Assembly (NCBI GenBank): GCA_029238515.1
Contig: JAQWFW010000005.1
Span: 1-37,721 of the forward strand
DNA length: 37,721 nucleotides
From: Flavobacteriaceae bacterium
GTDB lineage: Bacteria > Bacteroidota > Bacteroidia > Flavobacteriales > Flavobacteriaceae
Reading direction: 5' to 3'
The position numbers were made by a program, and so were the translations under genes. The number at the start of each line of letters is the position of its first letter. Position 1 is the first letter of the stretch. Below, piece by piece: positions 26,017 through 35,715 of the stretch. The notes under the pieces were generated by a model. The model saw only the letters and a program-made list of their open reading frames with translations, searched no databases and was not told the origin of the DNA.

Positions 26017-26676
26017 ATGAAAAAAAAGTGTTTTATTTTTGATTTAGATGGAGTCATTGTTGATACTGCAAAATACCACTTCAAAGCATGGAAATCACTT
26101 GCTGAAGACCTTGGCGTTGATTTTTCTATTGAGCAAAATGAACAACTCAAAGGCGTTAGCCGTGTTCATTCCCTAGAAAAAATTCTGAAATGGGGAGGGC
26201 GCACATTAGATCCTGTTGAATTTAAAAATAAATTGAGTCAAAAAAACACAAACTACCTCGAGTACATTTCTCACATGAACATTTCAGGGCTTTTGCCAGA
26301 CGTCGATAGAGTATTGAGATTTTTAGCAAACAACAACCAATATATCACATTAGGATCGGCTAGTAAAAATGCCCGGCCAATTTTAGATAAAGTAAAAATT
26401 ACTGGTCTTTTTGATGCTATTGTTGACGGCAACGACGTCACAAAAGCCAAGCCCAACCCAGAAGTGTTTTTAAAGGCAGCACGCTTGACAAAATCTAAAA
26501 CAAAGAACTGTATTGTTTTTGAAGATTCTGTAGCAGGTATTCAAGCAGCAAATGCGGCAGGAATGATCAGTATTGGCATTGGAGATTCAACTGTTTTGCA
26601 CGAAGCACAATACAATTTTAAAGACTTTAAAGTCATGAGTAATGACTTTTTAGAGCAACTAATAAAAAAATCATAA
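26017..26676 (+). CDS. pgmB: Beta-phosphoglucomutase (HAD superfamily)
   Basis: 219 aa, normal length. It converts beta-glucose-1-phosphate, the product of maltose phosphorylase, to glucose-6-phosphate. The HAD motifs are visible: FDLDGVIVDTA (Asp9 nucleophile, Asp11 acid/base), LGSASKNA (motif II Ser), KAKPNPEVF (motif III Lys) and VFEDSVAGIQAA (motif IV). The cap domain contains LKGVSRVHSLEKIL, which matches the beta-PGM substrate loop. It lies 1 base after the transporter gene and 6 bases before the GH65 gene, so the three are translationally linked. Confidence 0.95.
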   Translation: MKKKCFIFDLDGVIVDTAKYHFKAWKSLAEDLGVDFSIEQNEQLKGVSRVHSLEKILKWGGRTLDPVEFKNKLSQKNTNYLEYISHMNISGLLPDVDRVLRFLANNNQYITLGSASKNARPILDKVKITGLFDAIVDGNDVTKAKPNPEVFLKAARLTKSKTKNCIVFEDSVAGIQAANAAGMISIGIGDSTVLHEAQYNFKDFKVMSNDFLEQLIKKS

Positions 26677-26682
26677 TATATT

Positions 26683-28983
26683 ATGAACCAAGATTATATA
26701 GTTCCAAATTCATGGTCCATTATCGAAGATGGATTTATCCCTAAATATATTAAATCATCTGAAAGTATTTTTAGTTTAGGCAATGGGGCAATGGGGCAAC
26801 GGGGTAACTTTGAAGAAACGTATACAGGTGACACCTTTCAAGGGAGTTACATAGCAGGAGTTTATTATCCAGATAAAACAAAAGTGGGTTGGTGGAAAAA
26901 CGGTTATCCCGAGTATTTTGCTAAAGTTCTTAATGCCCCAAGCTGGATTGGAATCAATGTGGTTGTCAATGATGTCATTTTAGATTTAAATACCTGTAAA
27001 TTAATCTCTGATTTTAGGCGCGAATTGAATATGAAAGAAGGTTGGCTGTCTCGATCCTTTACAGCAACGCTTACCAATGATGTTCAGATTTCTGTGAAAA
27101 GTTTACGATTTCTGAGTCTTGCTCAAGACGAAATTGGTGCTATAAGATATCAAGTTACCCCGCTTAATTGTTCGGCCGAAATTAGTTTTGAACCTTTTTT
27201 GGATGGCAATATCACAAATCAAGATAAAAACTGGGATGATCAATTTTGGAATATTTCAACTGTTTTCTCAAAAAACTCTAATGCCTTTATCGAGGCAGAA
27301 ACCATGAAAACTAGATTCAAGACATGTACTTTCATGCATCATCAATGTACGCTAAACGAAAAACCTATCACACTTTCGTTTTCTGAACAAAATACCAATT
27401 CAAGAATTGGTCATACTTATGTGACGCATGTCGATCAAGGATCGACTTTTTCTATAGAAAAAATTGGAGGCTATATTTCAGATCGTAAACATTCTGATGT
27501 ATTACAAACTGCAGCGACTGTAATTCAAATCGCTTCAAAGAAAGGATTTGATTCGCTATTGGAAGAGCAAATTCTCGCCTGGTCCAAAATATGGCAAATG
27601 GCCGATATAACCATCGAGGGTGATGTCAAGGCGCAACAAGCAATTCGTTTTAATATTTTCCAACTCAATCAGACCTATTTGGGAAATGACCCCCTACTGA
27701 ACATTGGCCCCAAAGGGTTTACAGGTGAAAAATATGGTGGTAGCACCTATTGGGACACAGAAGCATATTGCCTTCCATTTTATATGGCCACAAAACCACC
27801 AAATGTTGCAAAAACTTTACTAGAATACCGTTTTCACCACTTAGAAAAAGCTATTGAAAACGCAAAAAAATTAGGATTTAATACTGGTGCAGCCCTGTAC
27901 CCTATGGTTACCATGAATGGTGAAGAATGTCACAATGAATGGGAAATTACTTTTGAAGAAATTCATAGAAATGGTGCCATTGCATTTGCCATTTACAACT
28001 ATCAGCGATATACTGGCGATGTGTACTATACGTATTCTAAAGGAATTTTTGTTTTGATTGCCATCGCCCGTTTCTGGTATCAGCGATTTAATTTTTCTGA
28101 ACAAAAACAGAAATTTGTTATGCTTGGCGTAACAGGCCCAAATGAATACGAGAATAATATTAATAATAATTTTTATACAAATTATATTGCCAAATGGTGT
28201 ATGGAGTTTGCGCTAGATACTTTAAACAAAATAAAAGATACTGACGCAGAAGCATATCACAAAATTGTAGCAAAAGCTAAACTAACTCAGCAGGAGATAG
28301 AAGTTATAAAATCAATGTCAAAATCAGTTTATTTACCGTATTCAAAAGAACATGACGTTTATTTACAACAAGATGGGTTTTTAGACAAAAACCTGACTCC
28401 TGTATCTGAATTATCAGCTGACGAACGACCAATAAATCAACATTGGTCTTGGGACAGAATTTTGCGCTCTCCATATATAAAACAAGCGGACACATTACAA
28501 ACATTCTATTTCTTTGAGGATAATTTTTCAGAAGAATCACTAAAAAAACACTTTGATTTTTACGAACCATTGACCGTGCACGAAAGTTCACTGTCACCAT
28601 GTGTACACAGCATATTAGCGGCAAAATTAGGCCGAATGGATCAAGCGTATGAATTTTATTTAAGAACATCCCGATTGGATTTGGATGACTATAACCATGA
28701 AGTGCACGAAGGACTTCATATTACCTCAATGGCGGGAACATGGATGAGTATTGTGGAGGGTTTTGGAGGAATGCGCGTCAAAAACAATCAGTTGCACTTC
28801 ACACCACAAATTCCAAAACAATGGAAATCCTATTCTTTTAAAGTTAATTTTAGAGGAAAGATTTTAAAAGCAATTGTGCAACACTCAGGGACAAGTTTTG
28901 AAGTTTCTGGAGATGAACCGATGACTATTATTGTAAATGGTCAAGCTACAAATGTTGAACCAAACTTTTCACTTACAACCTAA
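26683..28983 (+). CDS. GH65 maltose phosphorylase
   Basis: 766 aa, the usual GH65 length. It splits maltose with inorganic phosphate to glucose and beta-glucose-1-phosphate in the cytoplasm; no signal peptide is present. The N-terminal beta-sandwich (about 1-270) has ESIFSLGNGAMGQRGNFEE. The (alpha/alpha)6 barrel (about 320-690) contains GEKYGGSTYWDTEAYCLPFY and the segment GEECHNEWEITFEEIHRN, where the general-acid Glu of this family lies. HEGLHITSMAGTWMSIVEGFGG near the end is part of the phosphate-binding region. The neighbouring pgmB makes maltose the likely substrate; kojibiose or trehalose phosphorylases share the fold and cannot be fully excluded. Its stop overlaps the next start by one base (TAATG). 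Confidence 0.93.
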   Translation: MNQDYIVPNSWSIIEDGFIPKYIKSSESIFSLGNGAMGQRGNFEETYTGDTFQGSYIAGVYYPDKTKVGWWKNGYPEYFAKVLNAPSWIGINVVVNDVILDLNTCKLISDFRRELNMKEGWLSRSFTATLTNDVQISVKSLRFLSLAQDEIGAIRYQVTPLNCSAEISFEPFLDGNITNQDKNWDDQFWNISTVFSKNSNAFIEAETMKTRFKTCTFMHHQCTLNEKPITLSFSEQNTNSRIGHTYVTHVDQGSTFSIEKIGGYISDRKHSDVLQTAATVIQIASKKGFDSLLEEQILAWSKIWQMADITIEGDVKAQQAIRFNIFQLNQTYLGNDPLLNIGPKGFTGEKYGGSTYWDTEAYCLPFYMATKPPNVAKTLLEYRFHHLEKAIENAKKLGFNTGAALYPMVTMNGEECHNEWEITFEEIHRNGAIAFAIYNYQRYTGDVYYTYSKGIFVLIAIARFWYQRFNFSEQKQKFVMLGVTGPNEYENNINNNFYTNYIAKWCMEFALDTLNKIKDTDAEAYHKIVAKAKLTQQEIEVIKSMSKSVYLPYSKEHDVYLQQDGFLDKNLTPVSELSADERPINQHWSWDRILRSPYIKQADTLQTFYFFEDNFSEESLKKHFDFYEPLTVHESSLSPCVHSILAAKLGRMDQAYEFYLRTSRLDLDDYNHEVHEGLHITSMAGTWMSIVEGFGGMRVKNNQLHFTPQIPKQWKSYSFKVNFRGKILKAIVQHSGTSFEVSGDEPMTIIVNGQATNVEPNFSLTT

Positions 28984-30914
28984 TGAATTATCATATTAAA
29001 AATATAGAATTAATATTTTATTTTGGTGTCTTGTTTTTTAGCGTTTTAAGTTGCAATCCAAAATCTGAAAGGAGCCAAGAGACATCGCGAGAAACAACAC
29101 TTCAAGTCGAACAAGTTAAACCCCCATATTGGTGGATTGGATTTGAATCTGAAGAACTTCAATTATTGGTAAAATCTGAGAACATTCAAGGGATGGATGT
29201 TACTACTAATACACCAGGGGTTGAAATCGTGCAAGTCCATAATGCCGATAGCCCAAATTATTTATTTATTGATTTGAAAATTCATAAAAATGTAACTCCA
29301 GGTGTGATTGAATTGTTATTTTCATCAAGTGATGAACAATCCTACACCTTAGATTATGAGCTCAAGAAAAGAACAAAATTAGCATCAGAATATAAAGGCT
29401 TTAACTCTGAAGATGCAATATATTTAATTACCCCAGATCGTTTTGCAAATGCAAATCCAGAAAATGACATTCAACCAAATTTACAAGAACAAAAAATAAA
29501 TCGAAATGATAATTATGCCCGTCATGGAGGCGATATACAAGGTATTACAAACCATCTAGATTATATAGATAATATGGGATTTACAGCTATTTGGTCTTGT
29601 CCACTTCGAACCAATGACATGAAAAGAGGCTCCTACCATGGGTATGCTATTACTGATCATTATCAAGTAGATCCAAGATTTGGGACTCTCGGTGAATTTA
29701 AAACTTTGGTTAAAGAAGCTGATAAACGTGGAATCAAATTTATTATGGACCAAATTGTAAATCACTGCGGGTTGTATCACTGGTGGATGGAGGATTTGCC
29801 TTTCGATGACTGGCTAAACTATCAAGATGATTTTTTATCAGGAAAACCCACAAAATATTCTAACCATCGCCGCACTGTAAATCAAGATATTTATGCTTCA
29901 GAAATAGACAAAAAGGAAATGATTGATGGTTGGTTTGTTGAAACGATGCCAGATTTAAACCATAAAAATCCGTTCATGGCAAAGTTTATTACTCAAAACA
30001 GCATTTGGTGGATTGAAGAATTAGGACTTAGCGGAATTAGACAAGATACATACCCTTATGCAGATAAAACATTTTTGAGTAATTGGGCAGATAGGATTAT
30101 GAAAGAGTATCCTAATTTTTCTATCGTAGGTGAGGAGTGGAGTTATAACCCGCTCTTAATTGGATATTGGCAAAATGATACCAACCAAAAACAAGGATAT
30201 GTCTCAAATTTGAGCTCAACCATGGACTTTGCTATGTTGGATAATATCAAAAAAGGAATATACGAAGATGAAGCTTGGGACAAAGGGCTCATTAGGATAT
30301 ACGACGGTCTAGCCAATGATTTTCATTACCCTAATCCAAAAGCCATAATGGCCATGATGGACAACCATGACATGAGCCGAATTTATACAGAATTAAAAGG
30401 AGATATAGTACAAACAAAAATGGCATTAAGTACACTTTTAATGCTTCCAAGAGTGCCACAAATATACTATGGTACAGAAATCTTAATGCAGGATTTTGAA
30501 AATCCTGGTGATCATGGTCTGATTAGAACAGACTTTCCGGGTGGATGGGCAGGAGATACTATCAATGCATTCACAGGAAAGGGTCTGGATAAAGCCCAAA
30601 AAGACATGCAAAACTTTCTCAAAACTCTACTTAATTTTCGGAAACAAAGTTCAGCTATACATCACGGAAAGACGATTCATTTTGCACCCAAAGACGGCGT
30701 TTATTTTCTCTTTAGAATTCATAACGATGATGTTGTTTTTTTAATTTTAAATAAAAATCAAGCCCCAATATCTATAGACTTAGAACGCTTTGAGGAATTA
30801 AATTTGAAAGGGAAAACGTTCAAAAACGTTATTTCAAGAGCCGAATTTATTTGGGATAAGACGCTTAAGGTCAACCACAAAGGAAGTTATATTTTTAGCT
30901 CAAAACTAAAATAA
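28983..30914 (+). CDS. Lipidated GH13 enzyme, cyclomaltodextrinase/neopullulanase-like (SusA type)
   Basis: 643 aa. Lipoprotein signal with Cys24 (FFSVLSC). The N-terminal domain (about 45-130, PPYWWIGFESEELQLLVKS) is the cyclomaltodextrinase N-terminal sandwich. The barrel follows, with DAIYLITPDRFANAN, DQIVNHCG, and the catalytic set Asp355 (GIRQDTYPY), Glu384 (IVGEEWS) and Asp463 (MDNHDMSR). A small C-terminal beta domain ends the protein. It probably cuts imported maltodextrins or cyclodextrins in the periplasm, as SusA does. It overlaps the GH65 gene by one base and is followed immediately by the esterase gene. Confidence 0.93.
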   Translation: MNYHIKNIELIFYFGVLFFSVLSCNPKSERSQETSRETTLQVEQVKPPYWWIGFESEELQLLVKSENIQGMDVTTNTPGVEIVQVHNADSPNYLFIDLKIHKNVTPGVIELLFSSSDEQSYTLDYELKKRTKLASEYKGFNSEDAIYLITPDRFANANPENDIQPNLQEQKINRNDNYARHGGDIQGITNHLDYIDNMGFTAIWSCPLRTNDMKRGSYHGYAITDHYQVDPRFGTLGEFKTLVKEADKRGIKFIMDQIVNHCGLYHWWMEDLPFDDWLNYQDDFLSGKPTKYSNHRRTVNQDIYASEIDKKEMIDGWFVETMPDLNHKNPFMAKFITQNSIWWIEELGLSGIRQDTYPYADKTFLSNWADRIMKEYPNFSIVGEEWSYNPLLIGYWQNDTNQKQGYVSNLSSTMDFAMLDNIKKGIYEDEAWDKGLIRIYDGLANDFHYPNPKAIMAMMDNHDMSRIYTELKGDIVQTKMALSTLLMLPRVPQIYYGTEILMQDFENPGDHGLIRTDFPGGWAGDTINAFTGKGLDKAQKDMQNFLKTLLNFRKQSSAIHHGKTIHFAPKDGVYFLFRIHNDDVVFLILNKNQAPISIDLERFEELNLKGKTFKNVISRAEFIWDKTLKVNHKGSYIFSSKLK

Positions 30915-31868
30915 ATGCCAATACGAATCTACTTCATATGGACATTGTTTGTCGGAGTAAATATACTTTGGGCATCGCCTGTCAGGATTGATTCTGTAAA
31001 AACCTACACCCTAAAGGCCTCAAAAAAAGTTCAAGGAACTATTGAACGCCTTCACAAATTCCCTTCCAAATATATTACACCGAGGCACGTGGATGTTTGG
31101 ATGCCCGAAAATTACAATCCCAAAAAGCGCTATACCGTCTTGTATGCTCATGACGGACAAATGCTATTTGATGCTGATAAAACATGGAATGGCCAAGAAT
31201 GGGGTGTTGATGAGCATATGTCAGAACTTCTTGAAACCTCTAAAATTAAAGAAACTATTGTTGTGGGGATATGGAATATGTACAGTGAGCGAAACGCCAA
31301 TTACTTTCCGCAAAAAGTCTATAACGCACTGAGCGCAAGCAATAAAACAGACTTACAAACTATGGCAGAAAACAAAAAGCAAGCGGCGTTCATCAATTCA
31401 GATGCCTATCTTAAGTTTATCGTAGAAGAGTTAAAACCCTATATCGACCAGCATTACTCAACTAAGACATTACGAAAAGACACAGCTATCATAGGGTCAA
31501 GCAGAGGAGGACTTATTTCCCTCTATGCTTTATGTGAATATCCAGAAGTTTTTGGTGCAGCTGCATGTCTTTCAACACATTGGATTGGTACATATTCTAA
31601 CTCTGAAACAAACGAAATCCCTTATGCTTTATTTGATTATATGATGGAACATTTGCCGTCACCAAAAACACACAAAATTTATTTTGACTATGGCACCGAA
31701 AAATTAGATGCTAAATATTTGCCCTATCAAGATTTGGTTACGACTGTTTTGGAGTATAAAGATTATGATGAAAACTCCATGAAAAATTTAAAATTTAAAG
31801 ACCACGAACATTCCGAAAAATTTTGGAATAAACGCCTCAAAACCCCATTACTATTCATATTAAACTAA
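30915..31868 (+). CDS. Alpha/beta-hydrolase, PF00756-type esterase
   Basis: 317 aa with a signal peptide (about 1-20, FIWTLFVGVNILWAS), so probably periplasmic. The alpha/beta-hydrolase fold shows VDVWMPENYNPKKRYTVLYA at the start, VVGIWNMYSERNANYFPQ, a nucleophile elbow GSSRGG (Ser196), and a likely catalytic His in the KDHEHSEKFW segment. This is the esterase D / putative-esterase family, which includes feruloyl and acetyl esterases and S-formylglutathione hydrolases. The gene starts directly after the GH13 stop, inside the operon, which implies a role with alpha-glucan, perhaps removing acyl groups. No direct evidence for the substrate. Confidence 0.82.
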   Translation: MPIRIYFIWTLFVGVNILWASPVRIDSVKTYTLKASKKVQGTIERLHKFPSKYITPRHVDVWMPENYNPKKRYTVLYAHDGQMLFDADKTWNGQEWGVDEHMSELLETSKIKETIVVGIWNMYSERNANYFPQKVYNALSASNKTDLQTMAENKKQAAFINSDAYLKFIVEELKPYIDQHYSTKTLRKDTAIIGSSRGGLISLYALCEYPEVFGAAACLSTHWIGTYSNSETNEIPYALFDYMMEHLPSPKTHKIYFDYGTEKLDAKYLPYQDLVTTVLEYKDYDENSMKNLKFKDHEHSEKFWNKRLKTPLLFILN

Positions 31869-31872
31869 TTCT

Positions 31873-34257
31873 ATGCGTTGTATCTTTTTTCATATACTTC
31901 TGTTAATTTTAGGAATACTCCCTGCTCAAAATTCTAATCGAGTTTATCATGATTTTGAAGTAGAAAATCCTAATACACTAAAAATTGTTGTTAATGATGG
32001 AGTTTATAAGATTTTTCCATTCAATGAAAAAATTATTGAAACCACTTTTATTCCCAGCGGTCAAAAAGAACATAGAGGTTCGCACGCTGTTCATTTAATT
32101 CCTTCAAAAGTGAAAACCAAAATTGAAGAAGATGACCATCAAATTTGGATGTATAACGAAGGCATTGTAGTGAAGGTAAAAAAAGCCCCTTTTCAAATTC
32201 AATATTTTTATAACGGCCGCCAACTTATTTCTGAAGCCAATGGATACACCAAAAACGACAGCTTAGAAGTTCTCGATTTTAAAATTAAAGACAAGGAAAT
32301 TCTATATGGAGGGGGTGCAAGAGCTTTGGGTATGAACAGGCGAGGCCACCGACTAAAACTCTATAACAGAGCACACTATGGGTATGAAACATATTCTGAA
32401 TTGATGAATTTTACCATGCCTCTTGTAATATCATCCAAAAAATACATGATTCATTTTGATAATGCTCCTATTGGATTCTTGGATCTTGATAGCAATAAAA
32501 ATAATCATCTAAAATATGAAACCATTTCAGGACGAAAAACATATCAAATCATTGCATCAGATTCATGGTTTGATTTAGTTAATCAATATACAAATTTGAC
32601 AGGGAAACAACCCATGCCTCCACGATGGGCTTTAGGTAATTTTTCAAGCCGATTTGGCTACCACTCCCAAAAAGAAGTTGAACAGACAATTCAAAAATTT
32701 AAAGACCTACAAATTCCCGTTGATGCCATAATTTTAGACCTCTATTGGTTTGGGAAAACCATCACGGAGACTATGGGTAATTTAGAAGTAGATACAGATT
32801 CTTTCCCCGATTTTAATGGAATGATTAATCGCCTAAAAGCAAAGGGGGTTAAGACCATAACAATAACAGAACCTTTTATATTAACAACATCAAATCGTTG
32901 GAACGAAGCTGTTGAAAAGAATATATTGGCAACGGATAAATTTGGGAATCCATATACCTACGATTTTTATTTTGGAAACACTGGACTAATCGACATTTAT
33001 AATCCAGATGGAGCGTCTTGGTTTTGGTCTATTTATAAAAATTTGCGCAATAAAGGGGTTGCAGGAATTTGGGGAGATTTGGGTGAGCCAGAAGTACACC
33101 CTTCTGAATTACAACACTATAATGGTTCGGCCGATATGGTTCACAATATCTATGGCCATGATTGGGCAGGTCTTGTGCACAAGGGTTACCAAAAGGATTT
33201 TCCAAATGAACGCCCATTTATTCTGATGCGCGCTGGTTATTCTGGGTCACAACGCTATGGAATGATTCCGTGGTCTGGAGATGTCAATCGAACTTGGGGA
33301 GGACTACAATCTCAGTCAGAAATTGCTTTACAAATGGGGCTACAAGGTCTAGGTTATATGCATTCGGATTTGGGTGGATTTGCTGGTGAAAATCTGGATG
33401 ATGAACTTTACGTCCGTTGGCTTCAATATGGTGTTTTTCAACCCATTTTCAGACCTCATGCTCAGGAACAAGTTCCCTCAGAGCCCGTCTTTAGATCAAA
33501 AAAAGCTATGGAACTTTCAAAAAAAGCAATTGAGCTGCGCTATGCTCTTTTACCCTATAATTATCACTTAGTTTTCGAAAATAATACTAAAGGATTACCA
33601 CTCATGAGGCCTCTTTTTTTTGAAGATGACGATATTGATTTAAAAACTGTTTCGAGCACCTATTTTTGGGGGGGAGATTTTTTGGTGTCACCCATAACAA
33701 ATGCTAGCCAGGAATTTAAAGAAGTTCACTTCCCTAAGTCCTCAAACTGGTATGATTTTTATACTGGTGAAAAATATAATGGAGGGCAATCAAAAATGAT
33801 AAAAACAAAAAAAAAATCCATTCCAACCTTCGTTCGTGGGGGGAGCATCATTCCTATGGTGACCCCTGTCAGTTCTACAGATTTTTATGATTTAAAAACA
33901 TTTCAATTACACTATTATTTAGACCCCTCTACTACAAAGACACAAAAATCTATCTATAATGATGATGGTTTACTTGCAAATGCCTATGAAAAAGGGAATT
34001 ATGAAATCTTAAAAATTGATGGAGTACATGAGTACAACAAAAAAATACAGATGAATTTTAAATCCGAAAATGGAAAGGGTTATGCTACAAATCTAAAAAC
34101 CATTGAGTTGATTATTCATAATGTCTCATCAGCTCCGAAACGTATTCGCTTAAATAAAAAAAATATCAATTTCCATTTTGATGAATCTTTAAATACTCTT
34201 AAAATAAATATTGTTTGGCACACCTCAAAAACACTAAAATTAAACATCAAATTCTAA
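31873..34257 (+). CDS. GH31 alpha-glucosidase
   Basis: 794 aa, signal peptide visible (MRCIFFHILLLILGILPAQ), so periplasmic. It releases glucose from the non-reducing ends of alpha-glucans. The GH31 catalytic motif GIWGDLGEP holds the nucleophile Asp402, and the acid/base Asp470 lies in PWSGDVNRTW. Also visible are the N-terminal galactose-mutarotase-like domain (about 30-240), QPMPPRWALGNFSSRFGYHS and IILDLYWFGKT. The C-terminal beta domains hold LVSPITNAS and FVRGGSIIPM. In Bacteroides the equivalent step is done by GH97 SusB; here a GH31 replaces it. It starts 4 bases after the esterase stop. Confidence 0.93.
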   Translation: MRCIFFHILLLILGILPAQNSNRVYHDFEVENPNTLKIVVNDGVYKIFPFNEKIIETTFIPSGQKEHRGSHAVHLIPSKVKTKIEEDDHQIWMYNEGIVVKVKKAPFQIQYFYNGRQLISEANGYTKNDSLEVLDFKIKDKEILYGGGARALGMNRRGHRLKLYNRAHYGYETYSELMNFTMPLVISSKKYMIHFDNAPIGFLDLDSNKNNHLKYETISGRKTYQIIASDSWFDLVNQYTNLTGKQPMPPRWALGNFSSRFGYHSQKEVEQTIQKFKDLQIPVDAIILDLYWFGKTITETMGNLEVDTDSFPDFNGMINRLKAKGVKTITITEPFILTTSNRWNEAVEKNILATDKFGNPYTYDFYFGNTGLIDIYNPDGASWFWSIYKNLRNKGVAGIWGDLGEPEVHPSELQHYNGSADMVHNIYGHDWAGLVHKGYQKDFPNERPFILMRAGYSGSQRYGMIPWSGDVNRTWGGLQSQSEIALQMGLQGLGYMHSDLGGFAGENLDDELYVRWLQYGVFQPIFRPHAQEQVPSEPVFRSKKAMELSKKAIELRYALLPYNYHLVFENNTKGLPLMRPLFFEDDDIDLKTVSSTYFWGGDFLVSPITNASQEFKEVHFPKSSNWYDFYTGEKYNGGQSKMIKTKKKSIPTFVRGGSIIPMVTPVSSTDFYDLKTFQLHYYLDPSTTKTQKSIYNDDGLLANAYEKGNYEILKIDGVHEYNKKIQMNFKSENGKGYATNLKTIELIIHNVSSAPKRIRLNKKNINFHFDESLNTLKINIVWHTSKTLKLNIKF

Positions 34258-34268
34258 AATCAATCACT

Positions 34269-35690
34269 ATGAAAAAACTAAGTTTACTCTTGATGATTAC
34301 AATAGTATTCACTTCATGCAAACATCAAAACAAAGAGAGTTTTTCCGAAATAAAAACCAACCTTAACTCTATCACTGAAGCTGAAATGGAAAATGCTGTT
34401 ATTTATGAAGTTAATATTCGTCAATATTCAGAAACAGGCACCTTTGAAGCATTTACAAAAGATATTCCTCAACTAAAAGAATTGGGGGTCAAAATCATCT
34501 GGGTCATGCCCATTTTCCCCATATCAGAAACAAAACGAAAAGCCACTGGCGGCGATTTTGCTTATTTGATTGAAGACGAAAAAGAACGCGCAAAAATGTT
34601 GGGCAGTTATTATGCGGTTTCTGATTTTAAAAAAGTGAATCCAGAATTTGGAACACTGGAGGACTTCCGAAAAATGCTCAAAACAGCACATGACAATGGG
34701 ATGTATGTAATCTTAGACTGGGTGCCCAACCACACCGGTTGGGATCACGCTTGGCTCAAGACCAACCCAGAATATTATACCCAAAATGAAAAGGGAGAGG
34801 TTATTGATCCGATCAATCCTGATACAGGAGAATCATGGGGTTGGGCAGACGTTGCCGATCTCAACTACGACAATAATGAAATGCGTCAAGAAATGATTCA
34901 AGATATGCTCTATTGGGTTGAGGAAGAGGGAATAGATGGGTTTAGGTGTGATGTGGCCAGTGCAGTGCCATTGGATTTCTGGCAAGAAGCTATTCCAAAG
35001 TTACACTCCAAAAAGCCACTATTTATGCTTGCTGAAGCCGAAGACCCCAAACTATTAAAAGGGAATGATTTGTTTGATATGGCTTATGGATGGGAACGCC
35101 ATCATATCTTTAACGAAATGACCAAAAAACCCAATGCTGTTGAATTGTGGGATGAAATTATAAAAAAGGACCGCAAACGCTTTGAAAGTGATGATATTCT
35201 TATGAATTTTGTAACCAACCATGACGAAAATTCTTGGAATGGCACTATCCGTGAACGCATGGGAGAAGCTGCAGAACTTCTAACTGCACTCAGTTTTACA
35301 GCCCCTGGAATGCCTTTGATTTATTCTGGGCAAGAATACGATTTGAACCACAGATTATTATTTTTCGAAAAAGATCAAATTCCACATACAAAAAAGATTA
35401 TGTGGCCGTTACTTGAAAAATTAGGGCAGCTTAAAAATTCTAATCCAGCACTAAACGGAGGTAAAAATGCTTCTGCATACAAAAAAATAGATGTGACAAA
35501 CGAAAAGGTATTGGCTTTTGAACGAAGTAAGGGCAATCATAAAGTCGTTTTTCTAGGAAATTTTTCATCTGAACAAACACAAGTTAAAAATCCTTCCATA
35601 AACGCTACTGATTATAGTACTGGGGCCATAAAATCTGAGGAATTTTTAAGTTTAAGTCCCTGGGAGTTTAAAATTCTTATTCATAACTAA
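34269..35690 (+). CDS. Lipidated GH13 alpha-amylase-like enzyme
   Basis: 473 aa from the ATG at 34269 (MKKLSLLLMITIVFTSC, Cys17 at the lipid site). An upstream in-frame start at 34215 lies inside the GH31 gene and would put an extra 18 residues before the signal, so it is rejected. The GH13 barrel starts at AVIYEVNIRQYSETGTF. Catalytic residues are Asp228 (GFRCDVASAV), Glu256 (MLAEAED) and Asp319 (TNHDENSW). A short C-terminal beta domain ends the protein. It lacks binding modules and a T9SS tail, so it is probably a periplasmic or outer-membrane-bound enzyme acting on short maltodextrins. It is 11 bases downstream of the GH31 gene. Confidence 0.93.
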   Translation: MKKLSLLLMITIVFTSCKHQNKESFSEIKTNLNSITEAEMENAVIYEVNIRQYSETGTFEAFTKDIPQLKELGVKIIWVMPIFPISETKRKATGGDFAYLIEDEKERAKMLGSYYAVSDFKKVNPEFGTLEDFRKMLKTAHDNGMYVILDWVPNHTGWDHAWLKTNPEYYTQNEKGEVIDPINPDTGESWGWADVADLNYDNNEMRQEMIQDMLYWVEEEGIDGFRCDVASAVPLDFWQEAIPKLHSKKPLFMLAEAEDPKLLKGNDLFDMAYGWERHHIFNEMTKKPNAVELWDEIIKKDRKRFESDDILMNFVTNHDENSWNGTIRERMGEAAELLTALSFTAPGMPLIYSGQEYDLNHRLLFFEKDQIPHTKKIMWPLLEKLGQLKNSNPALNGGKNASAYKKIDVTNEKVLAFERSKGNHKVVFLGNFSSEQTQVKNPSINATDYSTGAIKSEEFLSLSPWEFKILIHN

Positions 35691-35715
35691 TGCCTTTTTT
35701 TATTAAATTAATTGC

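Noticed and set aside
34215-34268. Longer N-terminus for the last GH13 gene
   Set aside because: It would start inside the GH31 gene and bury the lipoprotein signal that begins at 34269.
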